Assembly (NCBI RefSeq): GCF_004803915.1
Contig: NZ_CP039396.1
Span: 434,001 to 498,000 of the forward strand
Length of the DNA: 64,000 bases
DNA from: Duncaniella dubosii
GTDB taxonomy: Bacteria > Bacteroidota > Bacteroidia > Bacteroidales > Muribaculaceae
Reading direction: 5' to 3'
Both the position numbers and the translations under genes were made by a program. The notes below the pieces were generated by a model. That model was not told the origin of the DNA, ran no database searches, and saw only the letters and a program-made list of their open reading frames with translations. Of this stretch, positions 1 through 8,232 are shown in pieces (within the stretch, counting starts at the first letter, position 1; every line of letters begins with the position of its first letter).

Positions 1-13
1 CAAGTATTATAGA

Positions 14-208
14 ATGGCAAAGAAAGAAACAGGCAAAAGCTTCCTGCTGCGACTCGACGCCACCACAATGGAAAAAGTTGAGGCATGGGCGGCGCAGGAA
101 TTCCGTTCTGTCAACGGACAGATCCAGTGGATAATCGCCGACTCACTACGTCGCCACAACCGGAATACCCATCCTAAACCATCGGCTGACCACAACGAAT
201 CTGAATAG
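14..208 (+). CDS. Arc-type ribbon-helix-helix DNA-binding protein
   Basis: This 64-residue protein has the layout of an Arc/MetJ-class repressor. Residues ~8-15 (SFLLRLDA) look like the beta strand that reads the major groove, followed by a helix at ~18-29 and a second at ~34-46 carrying the typical SVNGQIQWIIADSL pattern. The tail is short and polar. Such proteins act as dimers and often autoregulate or repress neighbours. No partner toxin gene is visible beside it: the upstream side is cut by the window edge and the downstream gene converges from the other strand. The family call comes from residue pattern only; the regulated target is unknown. Confidence 0.75.
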   Translation: MAKKETGKSFLLRLDATTMEKVEAWAAQEFRSVNGQIQWIIADSLRRHNRNTHPKPSADHNESE

Positions 209-337
209 CATCAACTCCCGCTAAACAGACAGCCACATCACAACCGAAATCTGAAAAACCACATTTTCCGGTTGCTTTCAGCGAAAAGTCACCGGCTTCA
301 GTTGCCGGGGACTTCACTGTTAATAAGCTCAGAGATC

Positions 338-2890
338 TTATTTCAATATCGCTGATGAGCCGCCGGCTTGTTCACCTACTTCATTGCTCCTTTGCACCTT
401 CTTGCCATATCCGAATGTATAGGTGACCGAAAAATTAATCCTTCGATGATAATAAGTTCCACCCTGCAACATCGTTTCCGAGTATATCGGAGCATGCAAT
501 GTCTGAGTTGCCGCAAGCCAATCGCCCCTGAACATATTGATGGCAGAGAGGCGTATATTCCAGTTCGAATTACCCCAACCGGCCTGTAACTGATAGAAAT
601 CTCTGGACCTGTACCATGTGCCCAAATTACCGTTGATAGTTTTATCCTTACTTTGATAAGATGCCTGAACGAAAAAACGTTTTATATAATATGTCGCAGA
701 AGCATTGACCACGAAAGGATTTTCTGACATATTGTAGTAACCATTATATCGAAACATGGAAATTGACGGCTGCGCAGCCAACTGCATGCTTCCATCGAAT
801 AATTTAAGGTTAAGTGACAAACCAATTTGAGTTCGATTATAATCCTGATCCGAAGAATATGTCTTCAATATGGCATGACCATTTTTGTATGGCTCGAATA
901 TCGGAACATATAAATCATATTCACCGAAATACTGACCAAAGAGTGACATGGAAAATCTATTATCCGCAATCCAGTTATACTTCATATTAAACGTGACCTG
1001 ACGGGAAAGGGACAGATTCGGATTGCCGGTCTTATACATTAGCTCATTATCCTGCAAAATGTTAGGGGTCTTGACACTCTCCCCGGGATAGTTCGCACCA
1101 TAATGGATAAAAGCCTGTAGCGAATGATGATCTGAAGGAGAGTATGTACCTGAAACATTTATCAATGGATATGTCTCACTTGCGTATACCCCATTGATGC
1201 CGTTGCGTTCCCATTGCAAGGCTACATTCGAATTGAACCGCCATCTACGGTTATTAAAATTATATCCGATTCGCAAACCCGCGTAGCTATCTGAAAATTT
1301 ATTTTCATAAGGTGAAGAGCCCCTGTATTCCACGTCATTCCGATTTGTCCCCGTATAGATAGCGGCAAAAGCGCTATGATTGGCCGTGAAACCTTTATAC
1401 AGTGTGGCACTCCCGCTTACCTTATAATAATTTTCACGCGAAGTATTGTCAATCGCTTCACTTCCCGGCAACGAAGCAACATAGGAATAAGCGTAGTCGG
1501 TATGTCCGTAATTTACCCTCGTGCTCAGGCTTAACTGAAAATTATCAGGGAGAATAAAATAATACGCTCCTGACCATATAAAATGTCGGGTAGTATAGGG
1601 CTGATTATTTTTGTAGGAATAAGCAGTGGCGTTACTCTGTGAATAAGAAAGATGACCTTGGGTTTCAGCCAAAGGACTCTGGTCGAAATTGAAACCGATC
1701 GTATTGCCAATCTGTGTTTTGTCACTGTCATACACTGCACGCAGTGTGACAGGATACTGATTGTATTTGAAATGCGAGTTGTCAAATTTCTCCTTTCGTA
1801 TTATCGTATTGTCATTCCTGTCATCGGCAGTCAGTCTGTATTCCCCAATCCGGGATGTACCGGCATGATGAAAATCATGATTTGACGCACCGGCATATAA
1901 ATCAAAAATCATATTCTTATATATAAACTTTGAATATAGGGAAGTTCTGCTTGACAGACCGACCATAACATTCTCGCTCGCGGATAACTTTGTATATCCG
2001 CCATATTCATACTTCTGCATTATAAAGTTTATGACATGCTCATGACCATTAAACCGGGGATCTGTAGGAAAATCGAGATACTCCACCCTTTTCACATCCG
2101 CAGTCCTCATCCCCTGCAGTTCTTCGGATGAAGCCGGCAAGCCGTTTACATATATGGCCACCGCGCCACCTGTCAGAGTCCTTACGGATTCATCCACAAG
2201 ATTTATGCTTATTTGTGGTATTGCAAGATTCCTTAGTAAATCAACCCCGGTCTGCGACGCATTTTTTTGACGCTGAGTCGGGCGATAAACCGTTTTATCA
2301 GTGTATGTCCGTGAATATTCGGCTTCAACATTTACATTCCGTAGGCGAACCGGCAATTCTGTCATGATTATGTTACCCAATGAGAATGATTCACATTTCC
2401 TGTATGTCGGCTTATATCCGAGACAAATAATTTTTGCTGTCACTCCTTCTCTGTCGCATGGAATGGAGAAACATCCCTCATAATCAGTCATACCATACGT
2501 GACGACAGTGGAATCTTTATGGGTAAGCAACATAACCGTTGCTGCAACGACAGCTTCTCCATCCGTACCGATTGTACGGCCTGAATACATAAACCTGCCA
2601 TACTGAAGCGCCTCGATATAATAACGTCCATCCCGTTTTATCACGGAAACAGGATTAAGGCCGACAATCTGTCTCAATGCTTCGTGTGCATCATCCGTAT
2701 CCACATTTGCTGTCACTTTGTAGTTGCCAAGTTCGTTATAGATAAAATTGACCTGAAGATCAGGATGCTCCTCAGCAATACGGACAAGAACATCCGACAG
2801 GCGTACCGAATGGAGGGCATAACTAAACCTGTTTGCGTATGTTGTGATGACACACAGCATAGCTACAAGGACAAAACATAACTTTCTCAT
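338..2890 (-). CDS. STN-domain outer-membrane beta-barrel protein (TonB-receptor-like)
   Basis: 850 residues. A signal peptide (1-19) is followed by an STN-like domain (~22-94), a carboxypeptidase-regulatory-like beta sandwich (~100-185), a plug-like region (~195-295, with V-A-I-Y-V-N-G and V-I-N-F motifs) and a large barrel ending in an aromatic strand and the GKKVQRSNE tail. In TonB-linked signalling receptors the STN domain sits in the periplasm and contacts an anti-sigma factor. The gene starts 2 bases after the stop of the anti-sigma-like gene upstream, so sigma, anti-sigma and barrel form one operon. It is paralogous to the interrupted gene at 13372-15945 and to the barrel at 4307-6400. 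Substrate is unknown; signalling is inferred from domains and context. Confidence 0.8.
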   Translation of the reverse strand: MRKLCFVLVAMLCVITTYANRFSYALHSVRLSDVLVRIAEEHPDLQVNFIYNELGNYKVTANVDTDDAHEALRQIVGLNPVSVIKRDGRYYIEALQYGRFMYSGRTIGTDGEAVVAATVMLLTHKDSTVVTYGMTDYEGCFSIPCDREGVTAKIICLGYKPTYRKCESFSLGNIIMTELPVRLRNVNVEAEYSRTYTDKTVYRPTQRQKNASQTGVDLLRNLAIPQISINLVDESVRTLTGGAVAIYVNGLPASSEELQGMRTADVKRVEYLDFPTDPRFNGHEHVINFIMQKYEYGGYTKLSASENVMVGLSSRTSLYSKFIYKNMIFDLYAGASNHDFHHAGTSRIGEYRLTADDRNDNTIIRKEKFDNSHFKYNQYPVTLRAVYDSDKTQIGNTIGFNFDQSPLAETQGHLSYSQSNATAYSYKNNQPYTTRHFIWSGAYYFILPDNFQLSLSTRVNYGHTDYAYSYVASLPGSEAIDNTSRENYYKVSGSATLYKGFTANHSAFAAIYTGTNRNDVEYRGSSPYENKFSDSYAGLRIGYNFNNRRWRFNSNVALQWERNGINGVYASETYPLINVSGTYSPSDHHSLQAFIHYGANYPGESVKTPNILQDNELMYKTGNPNLSLSRQVTFNMKYNWIADNRFSMSLFGQYFGEYDLYVPIFEPYKNGHAILKTYSSDQDYNRTQIGLSLNLKLFDGSMQLAAQPSISMFRYNGYYNMSENPFVVNASATYYIKRFFVQASYQSKDKTINGNLGTWYRSRDFYQLQAGWGNSNWNIRLSAINMFRGDWLAATQTLHAPIYSETMLQGGTYYHRRINFSVTYTFGYGKKVQRSNEVGEQAGGSSAILK

Positions 2891-2892
2891 CG

Positions 2893-3573
2893 TTATTCTA
2901 TGGTCAAAGTGTTACCGGCAAGTTTTATATTGATTTGCTCGAAATTGTTGAGTTGCTCAACGATTTCTTTTAGAGAAAGTGTCTGATTCCATTTAAAATA
3001 CAGATGAAGATCCTTTGATTTATCGCTGTCGTAAGCCACTGTCGCACCATAATACTCTGCAATCGTCCGTATCACGGCAATGAATGGTTCATCTTTGAAA
3101 ATCAACGTCTTTGGTTCTATAGGCATAATGTCTGAATCATACACCGTATCACTCTTTTCATTACAATCTGACATGGCGACAACGGAAATCACATCTCCAC
3201 TATGCTGATGCTGCAATTCTTTCCGGGGATGTGTAATCGAATATTTAATTCCAATTGTAGCTGCCACGACCGCAAGAGAGCCAACCATACATATCAGTAT
3301 GGCAGCAGCATTTCGAGAAAAAAAGGCTTTTATCGAACTGTATGACCCGCTTGGAAGCGGAACCGTCTTACCGTGTCTCTCGACAAAACATTCCCATTCT
3401 ATATCTATGTCCGGGTCTTTTGTTTCGGTCAGAGCATCGGAAGTTTTGTTGGTGATCTTATAAAGCTCTTGGATTTCACTGTCTTCGAGCATTCTTCGAA
3501 GTTCTTCATCTGAAAAACGGTCGGGATATTCGATTGCCTCTAAAAGCCGGTCGGTATTATCTTTCATGTTCAT
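2893..3573 (-). CDS. Anti-sigma-like membrane protein with DUF4974 (FecR C-terminal) domain
   Basis: About 226 residues from the chosen ATG; an earlier ATG at 3594 is possible. The N-terminal ~80 residues are acidic, helical and cytoplasmic. One membrane helix (~82-103) follows, then a linker of ~45 residues and a C-terminal DUF4974/STN-like domain (~150-226, ending in LAGNTLTIE). Canonical FecR proteins carry a FecR beta domain between the membrane helix and DUF4974; here it is missing, so this is a short form. The start overlaps the end of the sigma gene by 17 bases, which suggests translational coupling. The start was chosen because the second cassette has the same arrangement. Its role as anti-sigma factor is inferred from position and topology. 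Confidence 0.7.
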   Translation of the reverse strand: MNMKDNTDRLLEAIEYPDRFSDEELRRMLEDSEIQELYKITNKTSDALTETKDPDIDIEWECFVERHGKTVPLPSGSYSSIKAFFSRNAAAILICMVGSLAVVAATIGIKYSITHPRKELQHQHSGDVISVVAMSDCNEKSDTVYDSDIMPIEPKTLIFKDEPFIAVIRTIAEYYGATVAYDSDKSKDLHLYFKWNQTLSLKEIVEQLNNFEQINIKLAGNTLTIE

Positions 3574-4045
3574 TGAAATATTGGCGTAAAACATTCATCG
3601 CATGACGCAGGTGCTTATAGACACTGACCTCACTGATGGAGAGAAGTTTCGATATTTCCTTATAAGTCATTAGCTCGCAGAATCTAAGACGGACAATCCT
3701 CCTCGTCTGTTCAGGAAGATGGCTGTCAACTATATCATTTAGCTTTGCGATGTCCTCATCATCAGGCCACTTATCATCTTCGATTTCTTGGCAATCAACA
3801 GCATACAGACTATTGAGGCGTTCCCTGACTGATAAATGCCTGATATGTTTCAGACAGGCAAAACGCACCCCGTTTAGAAGATAAGCGGTTGTAGCGGTCT
3901 TTACATTTCCCGACAGCAATGAGGCAAAGACATCGTGCACTATGTCTCTTGCACTTTCCTCGTCGTGCAGAAGCCGCTTAGCGAGAATAAGCATTTCCTT
4001 ATAATTGCTCCGGAAGAGTTGTTCTATGTCATCTGTTGTCATCAT
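3557..4045 (-). CDS. ECF-type RNA polymerase sigma-70 factor
   Basis: 162 residues with both conserved ECF regions. Region 2 lies at ~10-45 (ARDIVHDVFASLL) and region 4 at ~100-155, containing the helix-turn-helix YKEISKLLSISEVSVYKHL. It is the first gene of a three-gene operon with the anti-sigma-like protein and the STN barrel. The pair is most similar in architecture to the genes at 16585-17082 and 15948-16604. Proteins of this kind direct RNA polymerase to a small set of promoters once released by their anti-sigma factor. A TAACTTTG-like element on the minus strand at 4112-4119 may be its -7 box, but no good -33 box is seen. Confidence 0.9.
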   Translation of the reverse strand: MMTTDDIEQLFRSNYKEMLILAKRLLHDEESARDIVHDVFASLLSGNVKTATTAYLLNGVRFACLKHIRHLSVRERLNSLYAVDCQEIEDDKWPDDEDIAKLNDIVDSHLPEQTRRIVRLRFCELMTYKEISKLLSISEVSVYKHLRHAMNVLRQYFNEHER

Positions 4046-4269
4046 ACATATATATAAACCGTAACTTTCAATTTCCCTAACCTTACATCTCGTTTTCCAT
4101 AGTTTTTCTTACAAAGTTATACAATAATCAAAAATAGCGCTTATTAAAATTTTTTCTATTTTTTTGTTACACTCCGCAGCATGCTTCGTTAAGATAAGTG
4201 AAAGCTACTACAAATAGGTTTAAGTTTATTTGTACACTTTTAGGTATGGCAAGGAATTTTAATAGGCCA

Positions 4270-4277
4270 TAACTTTG
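4270..4277 (+). promoter_or_regulatory. Putative -7 box (TAACTTTG) for the barrel gene at 4307
   Basis: TAACTTTG matches the Bacteroidota -7 consensus TAnnTTTG and lies 29 bases before the ATG. No clear TTTG -33 box is present at the usual spacing, so this may be a weak or ECF-dependent promoter. Confidence 0.4.
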
Positions 4278-4306
4278 CATCGTAGTAATTCAAATTATAG
4301 AACAAC

Positions 4307-6400
4307 ATGAAAACTGCTTTACCAATCATCTGCGCATTGTTCCCGTTGACAACCTTGGCTCAGTCAGCGCAAAACGACAGCATTGAGACCCAGCAACTCA
4401 ACGAAGTCGTGGTCGAAGGACAGATGCAGAATGTCAAACCCGGAATATCGACATATTACCCTGAAAGCAATCAGAAAAAATCAGCTCAGGATGCAATTGA
4501 CCTGCTCTCGCAGATGGGTATGGCACAGATCAGTGTGAATCCCGTATCAAACTCGGTTCTCACCCTTAACGGAAATACTGTCTCAATTTATATCGACAAG
4601 CAACCCGCCTCACAAGCCCAGCTGGATGCTTTAAAGCCGGAGGACGTAAAGAAAGTGGAATATCTTGTCTACCCTACCGACCCTCGCTACCAGCATAAAC
4701 CCTATGTCGTAAACTTCACCATGCGCAGATACGAAATCGGAGGCTATGCCAAATTTACAGGGAAAGACAATATTATGACCGGCTCGGGCAGCGGGATGGC
4801 CTATGGCAAGATGGCCTATAAGAGCATGACTTACGACCTCGTGGTTTCCGACAGATACACCGACCGTCACAATCAGGGCTCTGACCGGAAACAGATATTC
4901 CGTTTCCCCGAAGCCGACGGCTCTCTGAAAGAGATTACGCGGGAAAACGTCATGGACTACAGCCGGTTGCAGCGGAACAATCTCGGCATATCTTTCCGTG
5001 CCGTCTACGGGACTGAAAAAATCTCCATATCCAACACAGTCTCTCTGGATGCCACAAACCGTCCACGCCTCAACACTGAGGGTTCAGTGATTTTCACTCC
5101 CGATATTTACAGTCAGTCAGACTACAGCTCAACGGCAAGCTCTAATGTTATATATCCCACTTGGACCGGCAACTTTTATTTTGACATCGGCCACGGTTAT
5201 CAGTTAAACGCCGTGACACAGTTGCAGTATCAGCACACGACAAGCAACAGCACCTATCGTGGCGCTGGTGAGACCGCCATTGTCAATAATGCCCGCGACA
5301 AGGCGATGTTGGGTCAGCTGATGGTGCAGCTCAACAAGAATATCAATGACCGGAATACGGTAGACGTGCAGGCATACTATGTAGTCAACCACGACAAAGT
5401 AGACTACTTAGGCTCAACCCGCTCGACCGACCGTTTCAGGCAGATTGCCTACGGTGCTCTCGCCGGATACTCATATAATGCGGAAAAATTCTACGGACGC
5501 TTTGAAGGTGGCATAATCGGCGAACAAAACAAAATCGACAACACGACGATGTCTGACATTCTCCCTCTCTTCAATCTCAACATGCAATATGTCTTCAACG
5601 ATAAAAATTCGCTCAATTTTTCCGCAAACTATAACTGCAATTTCGTTGACCAGTCCGACAAGACATCTACAATCCTACAGGAGAATGAACTTCTCTACAA
5701 GACAGGCAACCCCGACCTCAAAAACACGCGGTGGGGAGCGGCTGACCTCCAATACACTTGGCTTCCGAATAATCGATTTCAAATTGCAGCCTCAGGCGGC
5801 TGGAGTCAGTATTTTGACAGACCTGTCCCGATGTTCACACCCACAGGGCCCGACGGCATGATGCTCCGCTCCATAGTAAACAGCGGCGACTGCCGGAATT
5901 TTGATGTCGGCGTCTCGTTTACGGCACGTCTGTTCAAACGATCACTTGTCTTACAGCTACAGCCACGCATGTGGTTCGGCAAACTGACAGGAATATACAA
6001 CGACTCTTACAACTACCTCATGGTCTCGGCCAGCGCCACATACTACTTTAAACCGTTCTATGCCTCACTGTATTATTCGACAGCAGACCGTGGACTTGTG
6101 CAGTATTCACTCAATGAAACCTTCACCCGAGGCAAGTCGCTATATCAGTTTAAACTCGGCTGGCGAAATAAAAACTGGAACATCAGCGTCGCAGCCGTAA
6201 ATATCTTCCGCAAAAGCTGGATAGACCAGACGTCCAGTCTCAAAAGCGAGTACTTTGACCAGTATAACACTGTATACAATTCCAGCAGTCACAGATGCAT
6301 TCGTCTTACGGCAAGCTACACCTTTAGCTTCGGCAAGAAAATCAAAAGAGGCGACGAAATTCAAACCATAACCTCATCCGGCTCAGCCATAATGAAATAA
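4307..6400 (+). CDS. Outer-membrane beta-barrel protein lacking an STN domain
   Basis: 697 residues: a signal peptide (1-18), a short N-terminal stretch with LNEVVVEG, a plug-like region (~55-140, with V-S-I-Y-I-D-K and YVVNFTM), then a barrel to the end (FGKKIKRGDE ... SGSAIMK). The plug and barrel resemble the two STN barrels of this window, but the STN and carboxypeptidase-regulatory domains are absent, so it cannot signal in the same way. It is divergent from the sigma gene at 3557-4045, with 261 bases between the starts. A simple model is that it is a target of that sigma factor. Ligand unknown. Confidence 0.75.
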   Translation: MKTALPIICALFPLTTLAQSAQNDSIETQQLNEVVVEGQMQNVKPGISTYYPESNQKKSAQDAIDLLSQMGMAQISVNPVSNSVLTLNGNTVSIYIDKQPASQAQLDALKPEDVKKVEYLVYPTDPRYQHKPYVVNFTMRRYEIGGYAKFTGKDNIMTGSGSGMAYGKMAYKSMTYDLVVSDRYTDRHNQGSDRKQIFRFPEADGSLKEITRENVMDYSRLQRNNLGISFRAVYGTEKISISNTVSLDATNRPRLNTEGSVIFTPDIYSQSDYSSTASSNVIYPTWTGNFYFDIGHGYQLNAVTQLQYQHTTSNSTYRGAGETAIVNNARDKAMLGQLMVQLNKNINDRNTVDVQAYYVVNHDKVDYLGSTRSTDRFRQIAYGALAGYSYNAEKFYGRFEGGIIGEQNKIDNTTMSDILPLFNLNMQYVFNDKNSLNFSANYNCNFVDQSDKTSTILQENELLYKTGNPDLKNTRWGAADLQYTWLPNNRFQIAASGGWSQYFDRPVPMFTPTGPDGMMLRSIVNSGDCRNFDVGVSFTARLFKRSLVLQLQPRMWFGKLTGIYNDSYNYLMVSASATYYFKPFYASLYYSTADRGLVQYSLNETFTRGKSLYQFKLGWRNKNWNISVAAVNIFRKSWIDQTSSLKSEYFDQYNTVYNSSSHRCIRLTASYTFSFGKKIKRGDEIQTITSSGSAIMK

Positions 6401-6421
6401 AGACAATAAATAATCTGGATT

Positions 6422-6462
6422 GTGTCGGGATTCCGGCGTCACCGCCGGTGGAGTCCTGACAC
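6422..6462 (+). terminator. Imperfect hairpin downstream of the barrel gene
   Basis: Arms GTGTC...GGCG (from 6422) and CGCC...GACAC (ending 6462) pair with a few mismatches and a bulge, followed by an AT-rich stretch. The position just after the stop at 6400 suits a terminator, but the stem is imperfect and the T-tract is interrupted. Confidence 0.35.
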
Positions 6463-6506
6463 CATTATTATCTTCTCGTCAAACAATCATGCAACTCAAA
6501 AAGTTT

Positions 6507-6538
6507 TTTGGTTAATCGGCGGAAGTTATGTAGATTTG
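6507..6538 (+). promoter_or_regulatory. Bacteroidota promoter of the S1/P1 nuclease gene
   Basis: TTTG at 6507-6510, exactly 20 bases, then TAGATTTG at 6531-6538. This fits the -33/-7 consensus TTTG-N17-23-TAnnTTTG recognised by the primary sigma factor of Bacteroidota. Predicted transcription start is near 6545, giving a leader of about 28 bases. Confidence 0.65.
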
Positions 6539-6572
6539 CATAGATAAAAAATCCATGTAAACCGGTTGAATA

Positions 6573-7382
6573 ATGAAACGCAGTTTTATATCTATTTTTA
6601 TGTCCGTGGCTGCGATCTCTGCCTTCGGATGGGGGCAAAAAGGTCACGATGTGACAGCTTTTATAGCCGAAAATCATCTTACGCCCACAACCCGGGCGGC
6701 TGTCGATTCGCTACTCGAAGGCCGTTCGATGGTCTATTGGGCAAACTGGCTTGACAATGCAAGCCATACTCCCGAGTATGCCTACACTAAAACTTGGCAC
6801 TACAAAAACGTCGATGAAGGCGAACGCTATGAAGAAGCCCAAGCCAACCCATCGGGAGATGCAGTCACTGCCATCAAGGCCCAGATTGAAACCCTCACCG
6901 GCAAAGATACTCCTTTGAATGATTCACAGCTCGCCCTTAAAATACTCGTCCATGTGATGGGCGACCTCCACCAGCCACTCCACATGGGCCATGCCACAGA
7001 TCTCGGGGGCAACCGAACGCAAGTCAAATATTTCGGCCGCGACACAAACCTTCATTCCGTATGGGACTCTTCAATCCCAGAATCGGCTCACAAATGGAGC
7101 TATACGGAATGGCAGAACCAGATTGACCGCGTGCCCGAAACCGTAGAAGCAGAAATCATTTCCGGCACAATCGACGACTGGGCCAAACAGACAATAGAAA
7201 TATGCGACGACGTTTACAAAGCATTTCCAGTCGGCTCTAAGATCTCATACAATGAAGTAGCGGAGTGGACACCTGTCGTCGAGAATCAATTCCTCAACGG
7301 CGGCCTTCGCCTCGCCCACGTGCTGAATCTGATTTTCGACCCCGCCTACCGCTCGTCGTCCACATCAACAATCGTCAGATAG
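6573..7382 (+). CDS. Secreted S1/P1-family zinc nuclease
   Basis: 269 residues with a signal peptide (~1-19). Cleavage before W20 would make this tryptophan the mature N-terminus, as required in the S1/P1 family where its amino group binds zinc. All nine expected ligands can be matched to P1: W20, H25 (WGQKGH), the Asp of WLDN, the His of TWHYKN, the H and D of HVMGD, the later His of HQPLH, and the H and D of NLHSVWD. The enzyme should therefore be an active tri-zinc 3'-nucleotidase/single-strand nuclease in the periplasm or outside, with a role in scavenging nucleic acid. It has its own promoter and stands alone; the kinase/regulator pair downstream is on the other strand. Confidence 0.9.
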   Translation: MKRSFISIFMSVAAISAFGWGQKGHDVTAFIAENHLTPTTRAAVDSLLEGRSMVYWANWLDNASHTPEYAYTKTWHYKNVDEGERYEEAQANPSGDAVTAIKAQIETLTGKDTPLNDSQLALKILVHVMGDLHQPLHMGHATDLGGNRTQVKYFGRDTNLHSVWDSSIPESAHKWSYTEWQNQIDRVPETVEAEIISGTIDDWAKQTIEICDDVYKAFPVGSKISYNEVAEWTPVVENQFLNGGLRLAHVLNLIFDPAYRSSSTSTIVR

Positions 7383-7554
7383 ACATCCATTTTGAAAGCA
7401 TAAAACCCGGCAACAAGGGGGCTGAGTCCTGAAAACGGAATCAGTCCCTGTTTTTTCATCCAACACCCACATCCGACCATACAGCATTGTTATGTCGGTT
7501 ATGTCATTTCCTATATTATGCGGATCAAAAGCCATTATTACAGCCAAGCCATCG

Positions 7555-8232
7555 TCACTTCACAGAAAGGATATATCCTCTTTTCTTAATCGACGCAATT
7601 GAAACTGACGGATCTGTCAGCATCCGGCGGATATATGTTATCTGCACGTTAAGAGCGAGAGAGTTTGAATAGCTTGAATCGCCCCATATCCTGTCGAGTA
7701 TCACATCACGCTCTACCGTATTACCCAAATTGTCGGCAAGCATTTGGAGAATTTCTGTCTGGCGTACTGAAAGTGAGTGGGTTTCTCCACGGTAGGTCAG
7801 CGAAGAGAGATTGGGACGGAAAATGGTATCACCCAACTGATACTCTACATCCTGATTCACCGTCATGCTTTCAAACCGTTCATTGATCTTGGCAATCAGC
7901 TCTTCAGGATAAAACGGTTTTGGTATATAGTCGTTCCCTTTGAGAGAAAAACCGTGCAGACGGTCTACCTTGTCTGTCCTGTCCGTAAGAAAGAAAATAA
8001 TCACCCTCTTGTCATTCTGCCTGATAATCCGTGCCATTTCAAATCCGTCGAGTTCAGGCATATTTATATCAAGCAGAATCAAATCGGGGCGGATTTCACG
8101 ATACATCTCCAACCCAACCCTCCCGTTGTTGGCATAGGTTACCTCATAGCCTTCCGACTCGATAAAGCGCTTGAGAAGCATCGAGTTTTTTATGTCATCA
8201 TCAACCAACAGAATTTTAATCGCTTTCATCAT
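7555..8232 (-). CDS. OmpR-family response regulator
   Basis: 225 residues. The receiver domain (~4-118) has the acidic pair near the N-terminus (VDDD), the phospho-acceptor Asp in LILLDINMP (~residue 54), the conserved Thr in FLTD and the Lys of PKPF. A C-terminal winged-helix DNA-binding domain (~128-225) follows. The start codon overlaps the stop of the sensor kinase gene by 4 bases (ATGATGA context), so the pair is translationally coupled. Its likely targets include the divergent GLPGLI/receptor operon at 9900-13312, but this is inferred from position only. Confidence 0.92.
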   Translation of the reverse strand: MMKAIKILLVDDDIKNSMLLKRFIESEGYEVTYANNGRVGLEMYREIRPDLILLDINMPELDGFEMARIIRQNDKRVIIFFLTDRTDKVDRLHGFSLKGNDYIPKPFYPEELIAKINERFESMTVNQDVEYQLGDTIFRPNLSSLTYRGETHSLSVRQTEILQMLADNLGNTVERDVILDRIWGDSSYSNSLALNVQITYIRRMLTDPSVSIASIKKRGYILSVK

